Shown here: positions 8,323 through 15,447 of the stretch, piece after piece
How the letters are laid out: each line of letters begins with the position of its first letter
Position numbering within the stretch: position 1 is the first letter of the stretch
Position numbers and translations under genes: made by a program
From: Thermoplasmata archaeon
GTDB taxonomy: Archaea; Thermoplasmatota; Thermoplasmata; Thermoplasmatales; Thermoplasmataceae
Reading direction: 5' to 3'
NCBI GenBank assembly: GCA_021797055.1
Contig: JAKAAI010000024.1
Span: 1 to 21,564 of the forward strand
DNA: 21,564 nucleotides
Notes under the pieces: generated by a model
Databases searched by the model: none
Told to the model about the DNA's origin: nothing
What the model saw: only the letters and a program-made list of their open reading frames with translations

Positions 8323-8335
8323 TACATGACATGTA
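8323..8335. repeat. 13-bp perfect palindrome in a divergent promoter region
   Basis: TACATG-A-CATGTA is a perfect palindrome around one central base. It lies 18 to 30 bases before the ATG of the TusA-like gene and overlaps its likely TATA region (minus strand GATATACAT, 8331-8339). This position suits an operator at which a regulator would block TBP or polymerase. The divergent ABC transporter start is 100 bases away. Confidence 0.5.
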
Positions 8336-8407
8336 TATCTTCAAACTGAAAGAACATTTCTAAGTTATACTTACAACATCGCCCTTTTTCCGGATGAAGA
8401 CAATTTC

Positions 8408-8419
8408 TTTTTATCTTTT
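8408..8419 (+). promoter_or_regulatory. TATA-like box of the ABC transporter operon
   Basis: The T-rich TTTTTATCTTTT string is centred 22 to 25 bases before the GTG start at 8436, the spacing expected for a leaderless archaeal transcript. There is no ribosome site in between. Confidence 0.4.
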
Positions 8420-8435
8420 GTAGTATCATGGTGAC

Positions 8436-9371
8436 GTGCAAGAAGCAATAGTTGTTGACGAACTTGTGAAATCTTATGATGGCAAGAAACTCGCTGTTGA
8501 CCATCTTTCTTTTAATGTCGGGAAAGGAGAAGTGTACGGCCTGCTTGGAAGAAACGGTGCTGGAAAGAGTACAACGATAAAGATTCTGACTACACTTATA
8601 GGATATGATTCAGGATTGGCAGAGGTTCTTGGCCTTGATGTTTCAAAAAATGGTACTGAAATCAGGAGGAGGATAGGAGTGGTGCAACAGGAAGAAGCCT
8701 TTGATTTCACGACTGTTGAGAATAACTTCAAACTGTACGGTATGATGTGGGAATTGCCAAGGGAAGAGACAAAATCAAGGAAAGAAATGCTGATGGATCT
8801 TTTTGATCTGAATGAACTTAGAAAGAAGAGGATGTATGACCTGAGTGGCGGTCAGAAGAAGAGGGTCCAGGTAGCAAGGGAATTCATGCATGACATGGAC
8901 GTATTCTTCCTTGATGAGCCAACTGTAGGCCTTGATCCCATAATGAGAAGGACAATACTGGATTATGTAAAATCCCAGGCGAAAAAGGGGATGACTGTAC
9001 TATTCACAACACAGAATCTTGAAGAAGCGGACTATATCTGTGACAGGATAGGGATAGTTAATAACGGAAAGAAGGTTGCAGAGGGTACATCATCAGATCT
9101 CAAGACAAAATATGGAGCATTGAGAACGCTGAAAATTGGTTATACCTCTGAGACATCAGTAAAGAAGGAAGACCTCATCTCTGGAATTCAGGGTGGAAAC
9201 ATTACGGAAGTAGACATTACCAACAATGAGATCTTAGTGGTATCTGATAAGATAGAAACCATAGTAGGAAAATTACTTCAAAACTTATCTGAAATGGGCA
9301 TAAAATCTGATAAGATCATGATCGATAATCCAACTTTGGATGATGTGTTCATGAAGGTGGTTGAAAAATGA
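8436..9371 (+). CDS. ABC transporter ATP-binding protein, DrrA-type exporter
   Basis: A 311-residue ATPase subunit. Visible motifs are Walker A GRNGAGKST (38-46), Q-loop Q84/Q85, signature LSGGQ (136-140), Walker B VFFLDE (156-161) and the D-loop GLDP. In the H-loop position the sequence is TTQNLEEAD, with Q193 where most ABC ATPases have His; DrrA-like drug and antibiotic export ATPases commonly show this. The C-terminal 80 residues end in PTLDDVFMKV, as in DrrA/CcmA-type subunits. It would pair with the next gene to export a drug, lipid or other hydrophobic compound. The GTG at 8436 is used because no ATG exists in frame between the upstream stop (8421) and the Walker A motif. The substrate is unknown. 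Confidence 0.9.
   Translation: MQEAIVVDELVKSYDGKKLAVDHLSFNVGKGEVYGLLGRNGAGKSTTIKILTTLIGYDSGLAEVLGLDVSKNGTEIRRRIGVVQQEEAFDFTTVENNFKLYGMMWELPREETKSRKEMLMDLFDLNELRKKRMYDLSGGQKKRVQVAREFMHDMDVFFLDEPTVGLDPIMRRTILDYVKSQAKKGMTVLFTTQNLEEADYICDRIGIVNNGKKVAEGTSSDLKTKYGALRTLKIGYTSETSVKKEDLISGIQGGNITEVDITNNEILVVSDKIETIVGKLLQNLSEMGIKSDKIMIDNPTLDDVFMKVVEK
9354..9360 (+). promoter_or_regulatory. Shine-Dalgarno site of the ABC-2 permease
   Basis: AAGGTGG lies 7 bases before the ATG at 9368, inside the end of the ATPase gene. It supports efficient internal initiation at the 4-base gene overlap. Confidence 0.6.
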
Positions 9372-10147
9372 AGATACCTGCTTTCCTTCGTCTTACCATA
9401 AGAAACATAATCGTGAATATTGATATTGGAACCCTGATATTCATGTTAGGCCTACCAACGCTCTATCTCTTCGTGATGGGGTTCATGTTCCAGGGCATTG
9501 TGACTACTGGCGTTCCACTTCAATCAGGAGGATCAGTTTCATATACAACTTTCCTCGCTCCTGGAATCATAGCACTGGAGTCCTTCACTGCAGGAAACAT
9601 CGGAGGAAGCATGCTGTGGTCAGACAGGAGATGGGGGATGTTTGAGAGGATTATGGTTGGACCATTCAGGAGAATTGATTATCTTCTTGGGATAATAACA
9701 GTTTCAATAATTTTTGCGCTTGTGGGCTCCCTGATCATGCTTGGTTTTTCACTTCTCATCCCGATCTCAGTAATTGTAACTCCAGAAAGTATACTGCTGT
9801 CAGTGTTTGCAATTGTAGTTGGAACGATGTTGTTTTCATCTCTATTCCTCATAATATCGGGATTGTCCAAGTCAATGCAGGCATACAACACGATCACAAT
9901 AGTCCTGTTCTTCATGCTGGACTTTGCAAGCACCGCTTTCTATCCAATCACATCCACAACACCCCTTTGGCTGAGAACACTTTCAGGATCAAACCCACTG
10001 AGTTTCATTGCAAATATATTGAGAGATTCTCTTATTTCAACAGTTACCTCAGGAACATTCTTTTATGCCGGTGTGCTGCTGATAGTAATGCTGATATTTC
10101 TGGGTATTTCCCTCAGGATATACAAAAGTATCAGATCTGGTATTTAA
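9368..10147 (+). CDS. ABC-2 type exporter permease
   Basis: A 259-residue integral membrane protein with about six hydrophobic helices (roughly 21-41, 62-82, 106-128, 142-164, 172-192 and 232-250). ABC-2 family features are visible: a proline-containing first helix (LGLPTLYLFVMG), a FLAPGI segment at the second helix, and the charged RRWGMFERIMVGPFRR region (87-102), which resembles the DRexGtlErLlvtPl motif of DrrB/NodJ permeases. The gene starts with an ATGA overlap of the ATPase stop, so the two are translationally coupled and form a complete half-transporter pair. It likely sits in the cytoplasmic membrane as a dimer with the ATPase and exports an unknown hydrophobic compound. Confidence 0.87.
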   Translation: MKIPAFLRLTIRNIIVNIDIGTLIFMLGLPTLYLFVMGFMFQGIVTTGVPLQSGGSVSYTTFLAPGIIALESFTAGNIGGSMLWSDRRWGMFERIMVGPFRRIDYLLGIITVSIIFALVGSLIMLGFSLLIPISVIVTPESILLSVFAIVVGTMLFSSLFLIISGLSKSMQAYNTITIVLFFMLDFASTAFYPITSTTPLWLRTLSGSNPLSFIANILRDSLISTVTSGTFFYAGVLLIVMLIFLGISLRIYKSIRSGI

Positions 10148-10278
10148 TCAACAGTTTTATTCCAACCTCTTACAAACTATAATTTTTAAATCTTGATTCC
10201 AGCTTTATGACCTTTCCAAAATCTAAACTGTAAGGAAAAAATCCTAGAACAATAATTATTATTTAACATGTTCAATAA
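10148..10278. other. AT-rich spacer after the ABC operon
   Basis: Between the ABC-2 permease and tRNA-Ala there is no gene that I can support. It holds a TATA-like ATTTTTAAAT (10182-10191) and, 16 bases on, an 8-codon open frame (10207-10233) that is too short to call. Together with the tRNA and the 107 bases after it, this forms the longest stretch without a protein gene. Confidence 0.6.
10236..10241 (-). terminator. Possible oligo-T terminator for tRNA-Ala
   Basis: On the minus strand there is a run of six T, 38 bases beyond the tRNA 3' end, flanked by a short AGGA/TCCT inverted repeat. Archaeal polymerase commonly terminates at T-runs. The run is short, so this is a weak call. Confidence 0.3.
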
Positions 10279-10350
10279 TGGACTGGAGGGGAATTGAACC
10301 CCTGGCCTCTTCCATGCCAAGGAAGCGATCTACCTCTGATCTACCAGCCC
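10279..10350 (-). tRNA. tRNA-Ala (anticodon GGC)
   Basis: A complete 72-base cloverleaf on the minus strand. The acceptor stem pairs GGGCTGG with CCAGTCC, including a G3-T70 wobble, the classic identity element of alanine tRNA. The D arm is GATC-AGAGGTA-GATC. The anticodon arm is CTTCC-TTGGCAT-GGAAG with anticodon GGC (reads GCC/GCU). The variable loop is AGGCC. The T arm is AGGGG-TTCAATT-CCCCT. The discriminator is A and no CCA is encoded. There is no intron. The gene stands alone between two plus-strand operons. Confidence 0.97.
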
Positions 10351-10457
10351 TATAATCCCGATAATACTTCTTTGGTATAATATTTTAGTGTTATTTAGCG
10401 TTTTATATTTGGAGTCAACCATAATCTTTAATTAATTAATTATATTAGATGTTTTAA

Positions 10458-12035
10458 ATGCCTTTATTTTCTCCTACTAAAAAAAAGGAAAAGAAACCTG
10501 TTAGAAATGTACCAACCAAGAGAGAAGAAAGAATTTCTGAAGTTCCAGCGGTAGGAAAATACGAAATCCTTGACGAATACAATATCATACCACAGACCGT
10601 GACAGTTGAGATTTCATGGAACCCAACAAGCATGGAATCCATATATATTGCTAATGAGCCTGTTCTGTCTTCAGATGAGGAAATCCTGCTCAAGAAGATA
10701 TCAAAGAACATGGAACAGATAGTTAAAAGTTCGAAAAATCTACCCGAGGATCTATCCCAGCTAACGATTGAGAAAGTCATAGACTCATACCTGAAGGGTA
10801 GAAAGTATAAACTTAACAGAAGAACAGTGGACAAGATCAAGTATTTCATTAAGAGAAACTATGAGGGATATGGACCTCTTGAACCTGTTGTAAGGGATCC
10901 TTTGGTTGAGGATGTCTCCTGTAATGGAGTCGGTATTCCTGTATATGTGGAGCATAAAATACATGGCTCCCTGAAGACGAACATAGTTTTCGATAATGAA
11001 AAAGACCTTGATTCATATGTTGTCCGACTGGCACAGATGTGCGGGAAAGAAGTTTCCATGAATGAACCTATCATAGATGGTACTTTTCCTCAAGGACACA
11101 GGATTCAGTTGACTTTCGGCAATGAGATTTCTACGAAGGGTTCTGCGTTTACATTCAGGTTATTCAGGGAATCACCATTCACCCCTGTGGAACTGATAAA
11201 GTATGGTGCGGCAACCTCTGAACTTGTTACATATCTCTGGTTTGCTGTTGAAAATCTGAAATCTGCCATCATTGCCGGTGTTCCAGGAGTTGGGAAGACA
11301 AGCACCATAAATGCAATTCTCATGTTCATACCATCAAATACAAAGGTTTTCTCCATAGAGGAAACCAGGGAAATCAACATAATGCATCAGAACTGGGTGG
11401 CAACTTCAACAAGGGAAAGTATCTATTCCACTGCCAATGGTGATTCAAAGAATCCTCCCATAGGCATGTTTGAACTTGTAAAGATGGCAATGAGGCAGAG
11501 GCCCACATATATCGTGCTTGGGGAAATAAGGGGGAGAGAGTCTTATTCCCTATTTCAGGCCATTTCAACGGGGCACACTGCATATTCAACAATTCACGCA
11601 GACTCCATGGAGACCCTTGTAAACAGGCTGGAATCAAATCCGCTAAATATTCCAAGAGTACTTATCGGTGCACTTAACATTGTGATATTCAATAAATTCG
11701 TAAGGGTCGGAAGCAGGAATATGAGAAAGTTGATGGAGATTGACGAAATTGTGGGAACAGATCAGGATTCTGGAGAGATAATGTATAATAAGGTATTTTC
11801 CTATGATTTCAACCAGAATGAACAGGTATTTTCAGGATTCAGCAAGATCCTGAACGAGATACGGGATACTAAACAGTGGACCCAGGAAGAAATGAACTTT
11901 GAGTTTGAGAGACGCAGGGCTCTGCTGGATGGAATGGTCAAAAATAACATAACGGATTATACGAATATTACAAGGATAATCAATATATATTATAAAGATC
12001 CTGAAACAGCAATGAAGATGGCGAGTGGTATATGA
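10458..12035 (+). CDS. Secretion/pilus assembly ATPase 1 (TadA/FlaI/VirB11-like)
   Basis: A 525-residue hexameric-type ATPase that would power assembly of a pilus-like filament or secretion through a membrane platform. It has a basic N-terminus (MPLFSPTKKKEKK), an N-terminal domain to about residue 240, then the motor domain. Motifs are Walker A GVPGVGKTS (274-282), Asp box KVFSIEETREIN (296-307), Walker B YIVLGE (351-356) and an intact His box from G372-H373 to H380 (TGHTAYSTIH). All catalytic elements are present. It opens a four-gene operon with two split FlaJ/TadB-TadC-like membrane proteins and a second ATPase. The start follows AT-rich DNA (10428-10446) without a clear ribosome site. 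It is not called FlaI because no archaellin or other archaellum genes are present. Confidence 0.9.
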   Translation: MPLFSPTKKKEKKPVRNVPTKREERISEVPAVGKYEILDEYNIIPQTVTVEISWNPTSMESIYIANEPVLSSDEEILLKKISKNMEQIVKSSKNLPEDLSQLTIEKVIDSYLKGRKYKLNRRTVDKIKYFIKRNYEGYGPLEPVVRDPLVEDVSCNGVGIPVYVEHKIHGSLKTNIVFDNEKDLDSYVVRLAQMCGKEVSMNEPIIDGTFPQGHRIQLTFGNEISTKGSAFTFRLFRESPFTPVELIKYGAATSELVTYLWFAVENLKSAIIAGVPGVGKTSTINAILMFIPSNTKVFSIEETREINIMHQNWVATSTRESIYSTANGDSKNPPIGMFELVKMAMRQRPTYIVLGEIRGRESYSLFQAISTGHTAYSTIHADSMETLVNRLESNPLNIPRVLIGALNIVIFNKFVRVGSRNMRKLMEIDEIVGTDQDSGEIMYNKVFSYDFNQNEQVFSGFSKILNEIRDTKQWTQEEMNFEFERRRALLDGMVKNNITDYTNITRIINIYYKDPETAMKMASGI

Positions 12036-13006
12036 TGCATAAAAGCCAGGACATACAGATCAAGAAGGAAAACAAGGGTAACGGCTTCCTGTCAAACCTG
12101 AACAAGAAGTTGAATCCTAAACCCGTAAAAGTGGTCATTCCAGCACCTACCATATTTGATGTCTTCTCTGTCAGGGTGTTCGGCCATCTCGTAGAAAGAT
12201 ATGTTCAGACAGAAAAGATGGATGAGAGCCTTAGGAAGGCTAAAATGCCTATAGATGCAATAGAGTATTATTCCAGAGGAATAATGATAGCAGTCATATT
12301 CATGGTTGTGAGCTTTGTAGTGGTGAATATATTTTCACTGCAATTTCCTTCTTATACCTATCTATCCTTTGCATTCTGGTTCCTTGCAGTGATAGTATAT
12401 TTTGCGGTCATGGCAGGATATCCGAATTCAATTGCGGGTACGCGTAGAAAAAAGATCGATGCGGTACTGCCGCTGGCCATGGGTTATATCGCAACTATGG
12501 CCTCTGCAGATATGCCTGTTGAGAACATAATGTATGAGCTTTCTAACAGTACGGAGTATGGTGAACTGGCAAGGGAGGCAAAGAGTATAGCAGTATCCAC
12601 AAGACTGTTTGGGGAGGATATAATAAATGCAGTTAAAGACGGTGCAGCAAATTCTCCCTCCCAGAGGCTTTCTGAATTCTTCCAGGGGATAATAACCACC
12701 CTCACATCAGGCGGTGACCTGAAGAGCTATTTCAAGGATAAGGCTGTACAGTACCAGACTGAGCTAAGCACACTTATCAAAAGGAACACAGAATCTCTTT
12801 CAGTTCTTGCTGAGAGTTATATAATTGTAGGAATAATGTTTCCGCTCATACTGATGGTCATCATAGGTACTGTAACTTCCGTCATACCGGGAGAAGGGGC
12901 GCTGACAGATACGGTGCTGTACCTGATAGTGTTCCTTATAATCCCCATTATAGCCATTATGTTTGCGCTGATCCTTAGCAGCACCATAGGTGAGGTGGAC
13001 GTATGA
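12032..13006 (+). CDS. Pilus/secretion platform membrane protein 1 (T2SF domain, TadB-like)
   Basis: A 324-residue protein with a basic cytoplasmic N-terminus of about 80 residues, two helices (about 83-103 and 109-129), a cytoplasmic T2SF-type helical domain (about 137-260) and two closing helices (about 262-283 and 293-316). The RRKKIDAVLPLAMGYIATMA stretch (138-157) and the TLTSGGDLKSYF stretch (223-234) resemble the first half of archaeal FlaJ and TadB. It would sit in the cytoplasmic membrane as the platform that the ATPases act on. The ATG overlaps the stop of ATPase 1 (ATGATG at 12032-12037), so translation is coupled. FlaJ of archaella carries two such domains in one chain of about 550 residues; here the pair is split over two genes. 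Confidence 0.83.
   Translation: MMHKSQDIQIKKENKGNGFLSNLNKKLNPKPVKVVIPAPTIFDVFSVRVFGHLVERYVQTEKMDESLRKAKMPIDAIEYYSRGIMIAVIFMVVSFVVVNIFSLQFPSYTYLSFAFWFLAVIVYFAVMAGYPNSIAGTRRKKIDAVLPLAMGYIATMASADMPVENIMYELSNSTEYGELAREAKSIAVSTRLFGEDIINAVKDGAANSPSQRLSEFFQGIITTLTSGGDLKSYFKDKAVQYQTELSTLIKRNTESLSVLAESYIIVGIMFPLILMVIIGTVTSVIPGEGALTDTVLYLIVFLIIPIIAIMFALILSSTIGEVDV
12992..12999 (+). promoter_or_regulatory. Shine-Dalgarno site of platform protein 2
   Basis: GAGGTGGA lies 3 bases before the ATG at 13003, within the last codons of the preceding gene. It supports internal initiation at the 4-base overlap. Confidence 0.55.
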
Positions 13007-13857
13007 AGGGCGAAATCGGAGGAATTGAGCTAAGGTATGTGGCACTTGCAGGCTCTGTCCTGACAATATTTATCCTGTTCTTCACTGGATATTTCTTCAA
13101 GATAAATGATCTGAATCCGCTGGTTCATCCACTAACATTATCTTCCATAGCAATGGTGATACTGTTCTTTCCATTTGGTCTTGCAGATTTTGCCAGAGTG
13201 AAGAGGATAGAGGAGGCAGAAAGAAGGCTGCCCGATTTCCTCAGGGATTTAGCCGGACATACAAATTTTGGAACTCCAATGTCAGAAGCCATACTCAGAT
13301 CGGCTGAAAATAAGTATGGTCCGTTATCCATTGAGATTGAACATCTGGCTGGAATGGTCAAGCTTGGAATACCGGTAGAAACTGCCCTGAATGACTTTGG
13401 AAAGAGACTGAAATCACCATCAATAATAAGGGTTGGAAAGATCATAAAGAAGGCCAGTGAATCAGGCAGCAATACGTCTGATGTCATATCCCTCGTATCA
13501 AGTTTCACGACCCAGACCTATTTAATGAGGGAGAGCAGATTTGCAGATATGAGAAGTTATTCAACCACCCTTGCAACTTCATTCGGTGTCTTCCTTTTCG
13601 TTATAGTAATGCTGGATACATTTTTCTTCCCACAGATTGCAGGTGGAGGCCTGAGCGGCGGTGGTGTGCTGAATCTTGCTTCGTCTTCCTATGGATTGAT
13701 AGAAAAGCTATTCTCAGCTGGTGTCATAGTTCAAAGTGCTGCAAGTGGTCTCATATCTGGAGTTTTCAGGGATGGCAGGCTAACATCTGGAGCCATGATG
13801 TCAGGCGTGCTTGTTCTGATAAGTATAATGGTTCTTGCTGTAATAGGGGTGCTCTAA
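13003..13857 (+). CDS. Pilus/secretion platform membrane protein 2 (T2SF domain, TadC-like)
   Basis: A 284-residue protein with two N-terminal helices (about 11-33 and 44-62), a cytoplasmic T2SF-type domain (about 66-185; ERRLPDFLRDLAGHTNFGTP at 73-92 is the clearest part) and C-terminal helices (about 186-207 and 263-284). The closing GLISGVFRDGRLTSGAMMSG region resembles the C-terminus of FlaJ and TadC. It would combine with platform protein 1 to rebuild a FlaJ-like unit. It overlaps the upstream gene by 4 bases and has the site GAGGTGGA before its start. ATPase 2 begins at the very next base after its stop. A glycine-rich segment (GGGLSGGGV, 214-222) lies between helices. Confidence 0.83.
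   Translation: MKGEIGGIELRYVALAGSVLTIFILFFTGYFFKINDLNPLVHPLTLSSIAMVILFFPFGLADFARVKRIEEAERRLPDFLRDLAGHTNFGTPMSEAILRSAENKYGPLSIEIEHLAGMVKLGIPVETALNDFGKRLKSPSIIRVGKIIKKASESGSNTSDVISLVSSFTTQTYLMRESRFADMRSYSTTLATSFGVFLFVIVMLDTFFFPQIAGGGLSGGGVLNLASSSYGLIEKLFSAGVIVQSAASGLISGVFRDGRLTSGAMMSGVLVLISIMVLAVIGVL
13846..13851 (+). promoter_or_regulatory. Shine-Dalgarno site of ATPase 2
   Basis: GGGGTG lies 6 bases before the ATG at 13858 and supports that start, where the preceding stop codon (TAA 13855-13857) abuts the ATG. Confidence 0.55.
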
Positions 13858-15447
13858 ATGGCGTTATTTTCCAAAACAAAGAAGAAGAAGACTAAGAAGA
13901 GGAAATTCCTCAGCAGGCAGGTTATAACTCCTGTCAGGACTGTGAAGAGGACTAACGAGGATAAGTTCTTTCAGGAATTGATACCTGGTACTGTATTCTC
14001 AAGGGTATATTTTGACAGAGGTGCTACCATTTTCAGGTACGAGGTCAATGAACCTGAGGTGAGGGAAAGGGTCGCCAAATTGTATGCTAAATACAGGAAT
14101 GAATTCATCGCATCCATCACTGATCCGGAAATGTATAACATAAGTGTGCTGACGAAGGAGGATGCAGTGGAACAGTTCACAAAAGCCCTGAGAATGACAA
14201 ATTCATTCACGCCTGATGAAATGGACAGCCTGACATACTATGTAGAGAGGGACATAAAGGGATTCGGAAAGATAGACCCGATTATGAGGGATGCCAATAT
14301 AGAGGATATTTCATGCGATGCTCCTGGTGTTCCTGTGTTCGTTTATCATAAGGCCTTCGGTTTCATTCCGACCAATATAATATATGAAGATGTTGATGAA
14401 CTTGAAACCTTCGTTAAGAAGATGCTTCAGGATGTTGGAAGGCACATATCCATATCAAACCCCATTGTAGATGCAACACTGGAGGATGGCTCCAGGATTT
14501 CTGCCTCAATTGGAAAATACATAACAAACAAGGGATCTTCCTTTACCATAAGAAAATTCAAGGAAGAACCGCTGACACCACTTGATCTAATCCAGAGATC
14601 ACTATGTAACACCAGGGTGTTTGCCTATTTCTGGCTTCTTACTGAATATGGCGGGAACGTTATGGTAGTGGGTGGGACTGCAACAGGTAAAACAACCCTC
14701 ATGAACGCAATACTACTCTTCATACCAGCGCAGAAGAAGATAGTTTCCATAGAAGATACCAGGGAAATCAATCTAGTCCACGAAAACTGGGTTCCTATGG
14801 TAACGAGGACAGGATATGGCAAGCTTGATCCTGAAACGGGAAAGAGGGCAGGAGAGATAGATATGTTTGATCTGCTCACTGTGACCATGAGACAGAGACC
14901 CAGCTATGTGATTGTTGGAGAAGTTAGAGGTGCTGAAGCGTTCACACTATTTCAGGCAATGTCCATTGGAAGGTATGTCTATGGAACTTTCCATGCCGAC
15001 GACATTAGCACATTCATTCACAGGATGGAGTCAAAACCGATAAACATTCCAAGAAATTTGCTTCTAACACTTGATGTTGCAGTAATACTTCAGAATGTAA
15101 CTGATGACAGGGGATCAAGGAGAAGAATAAGAACAATATCTGAAATAGCTGGCCAGGACAGTATTTCAAAGGACATACTTATCAATAACGCATTCATACT
15201 AAACGAACAGTCCGATACCCAGAACTACTCCGGCTTCAGTTATGCCATAAAGAAGATAGCTGAAAAAGAGGGAAAGTTTGAGGACGAACTTGAAAAAGAG
15301 ATCGATCTGAGGGCAAGGATACTGGACAAGATGATAGAGAAGGGAATTTCAAATTACAAGGACTTCTACTATATGGTAAACCAGTTCTACAAGGACAGGA
15401 GAAGGGTTTTCCAGTCTCTTGATATGACAGAAGAAATTCAGGTTTGA
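13858..15447 (+). CDS. Secretion/pilus assembly ATPase 2, paralogue with altered His box
   Basis: A 529-residue paralogue of ATPase 1 with the same layout and a similar basic start (MALFSKTKKKKTKK). Motifs are Walker A GGTATGKTT (272-280, VMVVGG before it), Asp box KIVSIEDTREIN (294-305) and Walker B YVIVGE (350-355). In the His box the usual T-G-H is replaced by I370-G371-R372, while the later H379 (TFHAD) is kept. An intact Walker A and Walker B suggest that it still binds and hydrolyses ATP, perhaps with different kinetics or direction. It closes the four-gene operon. Its stop overlaps by 10 bases the end of the convergent nhaP gene. The pairing of two motors suggests extension and retraction, or hetero-assembly, but that is inference. 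Confidence 0.9.
   Translation: MALFSKTKKKKTKKRKFLSRQVITPVRTVKRTNEDKFFQELIPGTVFSRVYFDRGATIFRYEVNEPEVRERVAKLYAKYRNEFIASITDPEMYNISVLTKEDAVEQFTKALRMTNSFTPDEMDSLTYYVERDIKGFGKIDPIMRDANIEDISCDAPGVPVFVYHKAFGFIPTNIIYEDVDELETFVKKMLQDVGRHISISNPIVDATLEDGSRISASIGKYITNKGSSFTIRKFKEEPLTPLDLIQRSLCNTRVFAYFWLLTEYGGNVMVVGGTATGKTTLMNAILLFIPAQKKIVSIEDTREINLVHENWVPMVTRTGYGKLDPETGKRAGEIDMFDLLTVTMRQRPSYVIVGEVRGAEAFTLFQAMSIGRYVYGTFHADDISTFIHRMESKPINIPRNLLLTLDVAVILQNVTDDRGSRRRIRTISEIAGQDSISKDILINNAFILNEQSDTQNYSGFSYAIKKIAEKEGKFEDELEKEIDLRARILDKMIEKGISNYKDFYYMVNQFYKDRRRVFQSLDMTEEIQV

Noticed and set aside
8298..8504. A 68-residue minus-strand frame over the divergent promoter region
   Set aside because: It crosses the start of the ABC ATPase and the TusA-like gene, has no ribosome site and shows no protein-like pattern.
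10207..10233. Eight-codon frame MTFPKSKL after a TATA-like box
   Set aside because: It is too short to support, and TATA-like strings are common in such AT-rich spacers.
10279..10350. tRNA-Ala as an integration site for a mobile element carrying the pilus-like operon
   Set aside because: I see no repeat of the tRNA 3' end nearby, no integrase, and the operon looks like its chromosomal neighbours in style.
10458..15447. The operon as an archaellum (fla/arl) locus
   Set aside because: No archaellin, FlaF/G/H-like or other archaellum genes are present, the FlaJ-like platform is split, and there are two ATPases.
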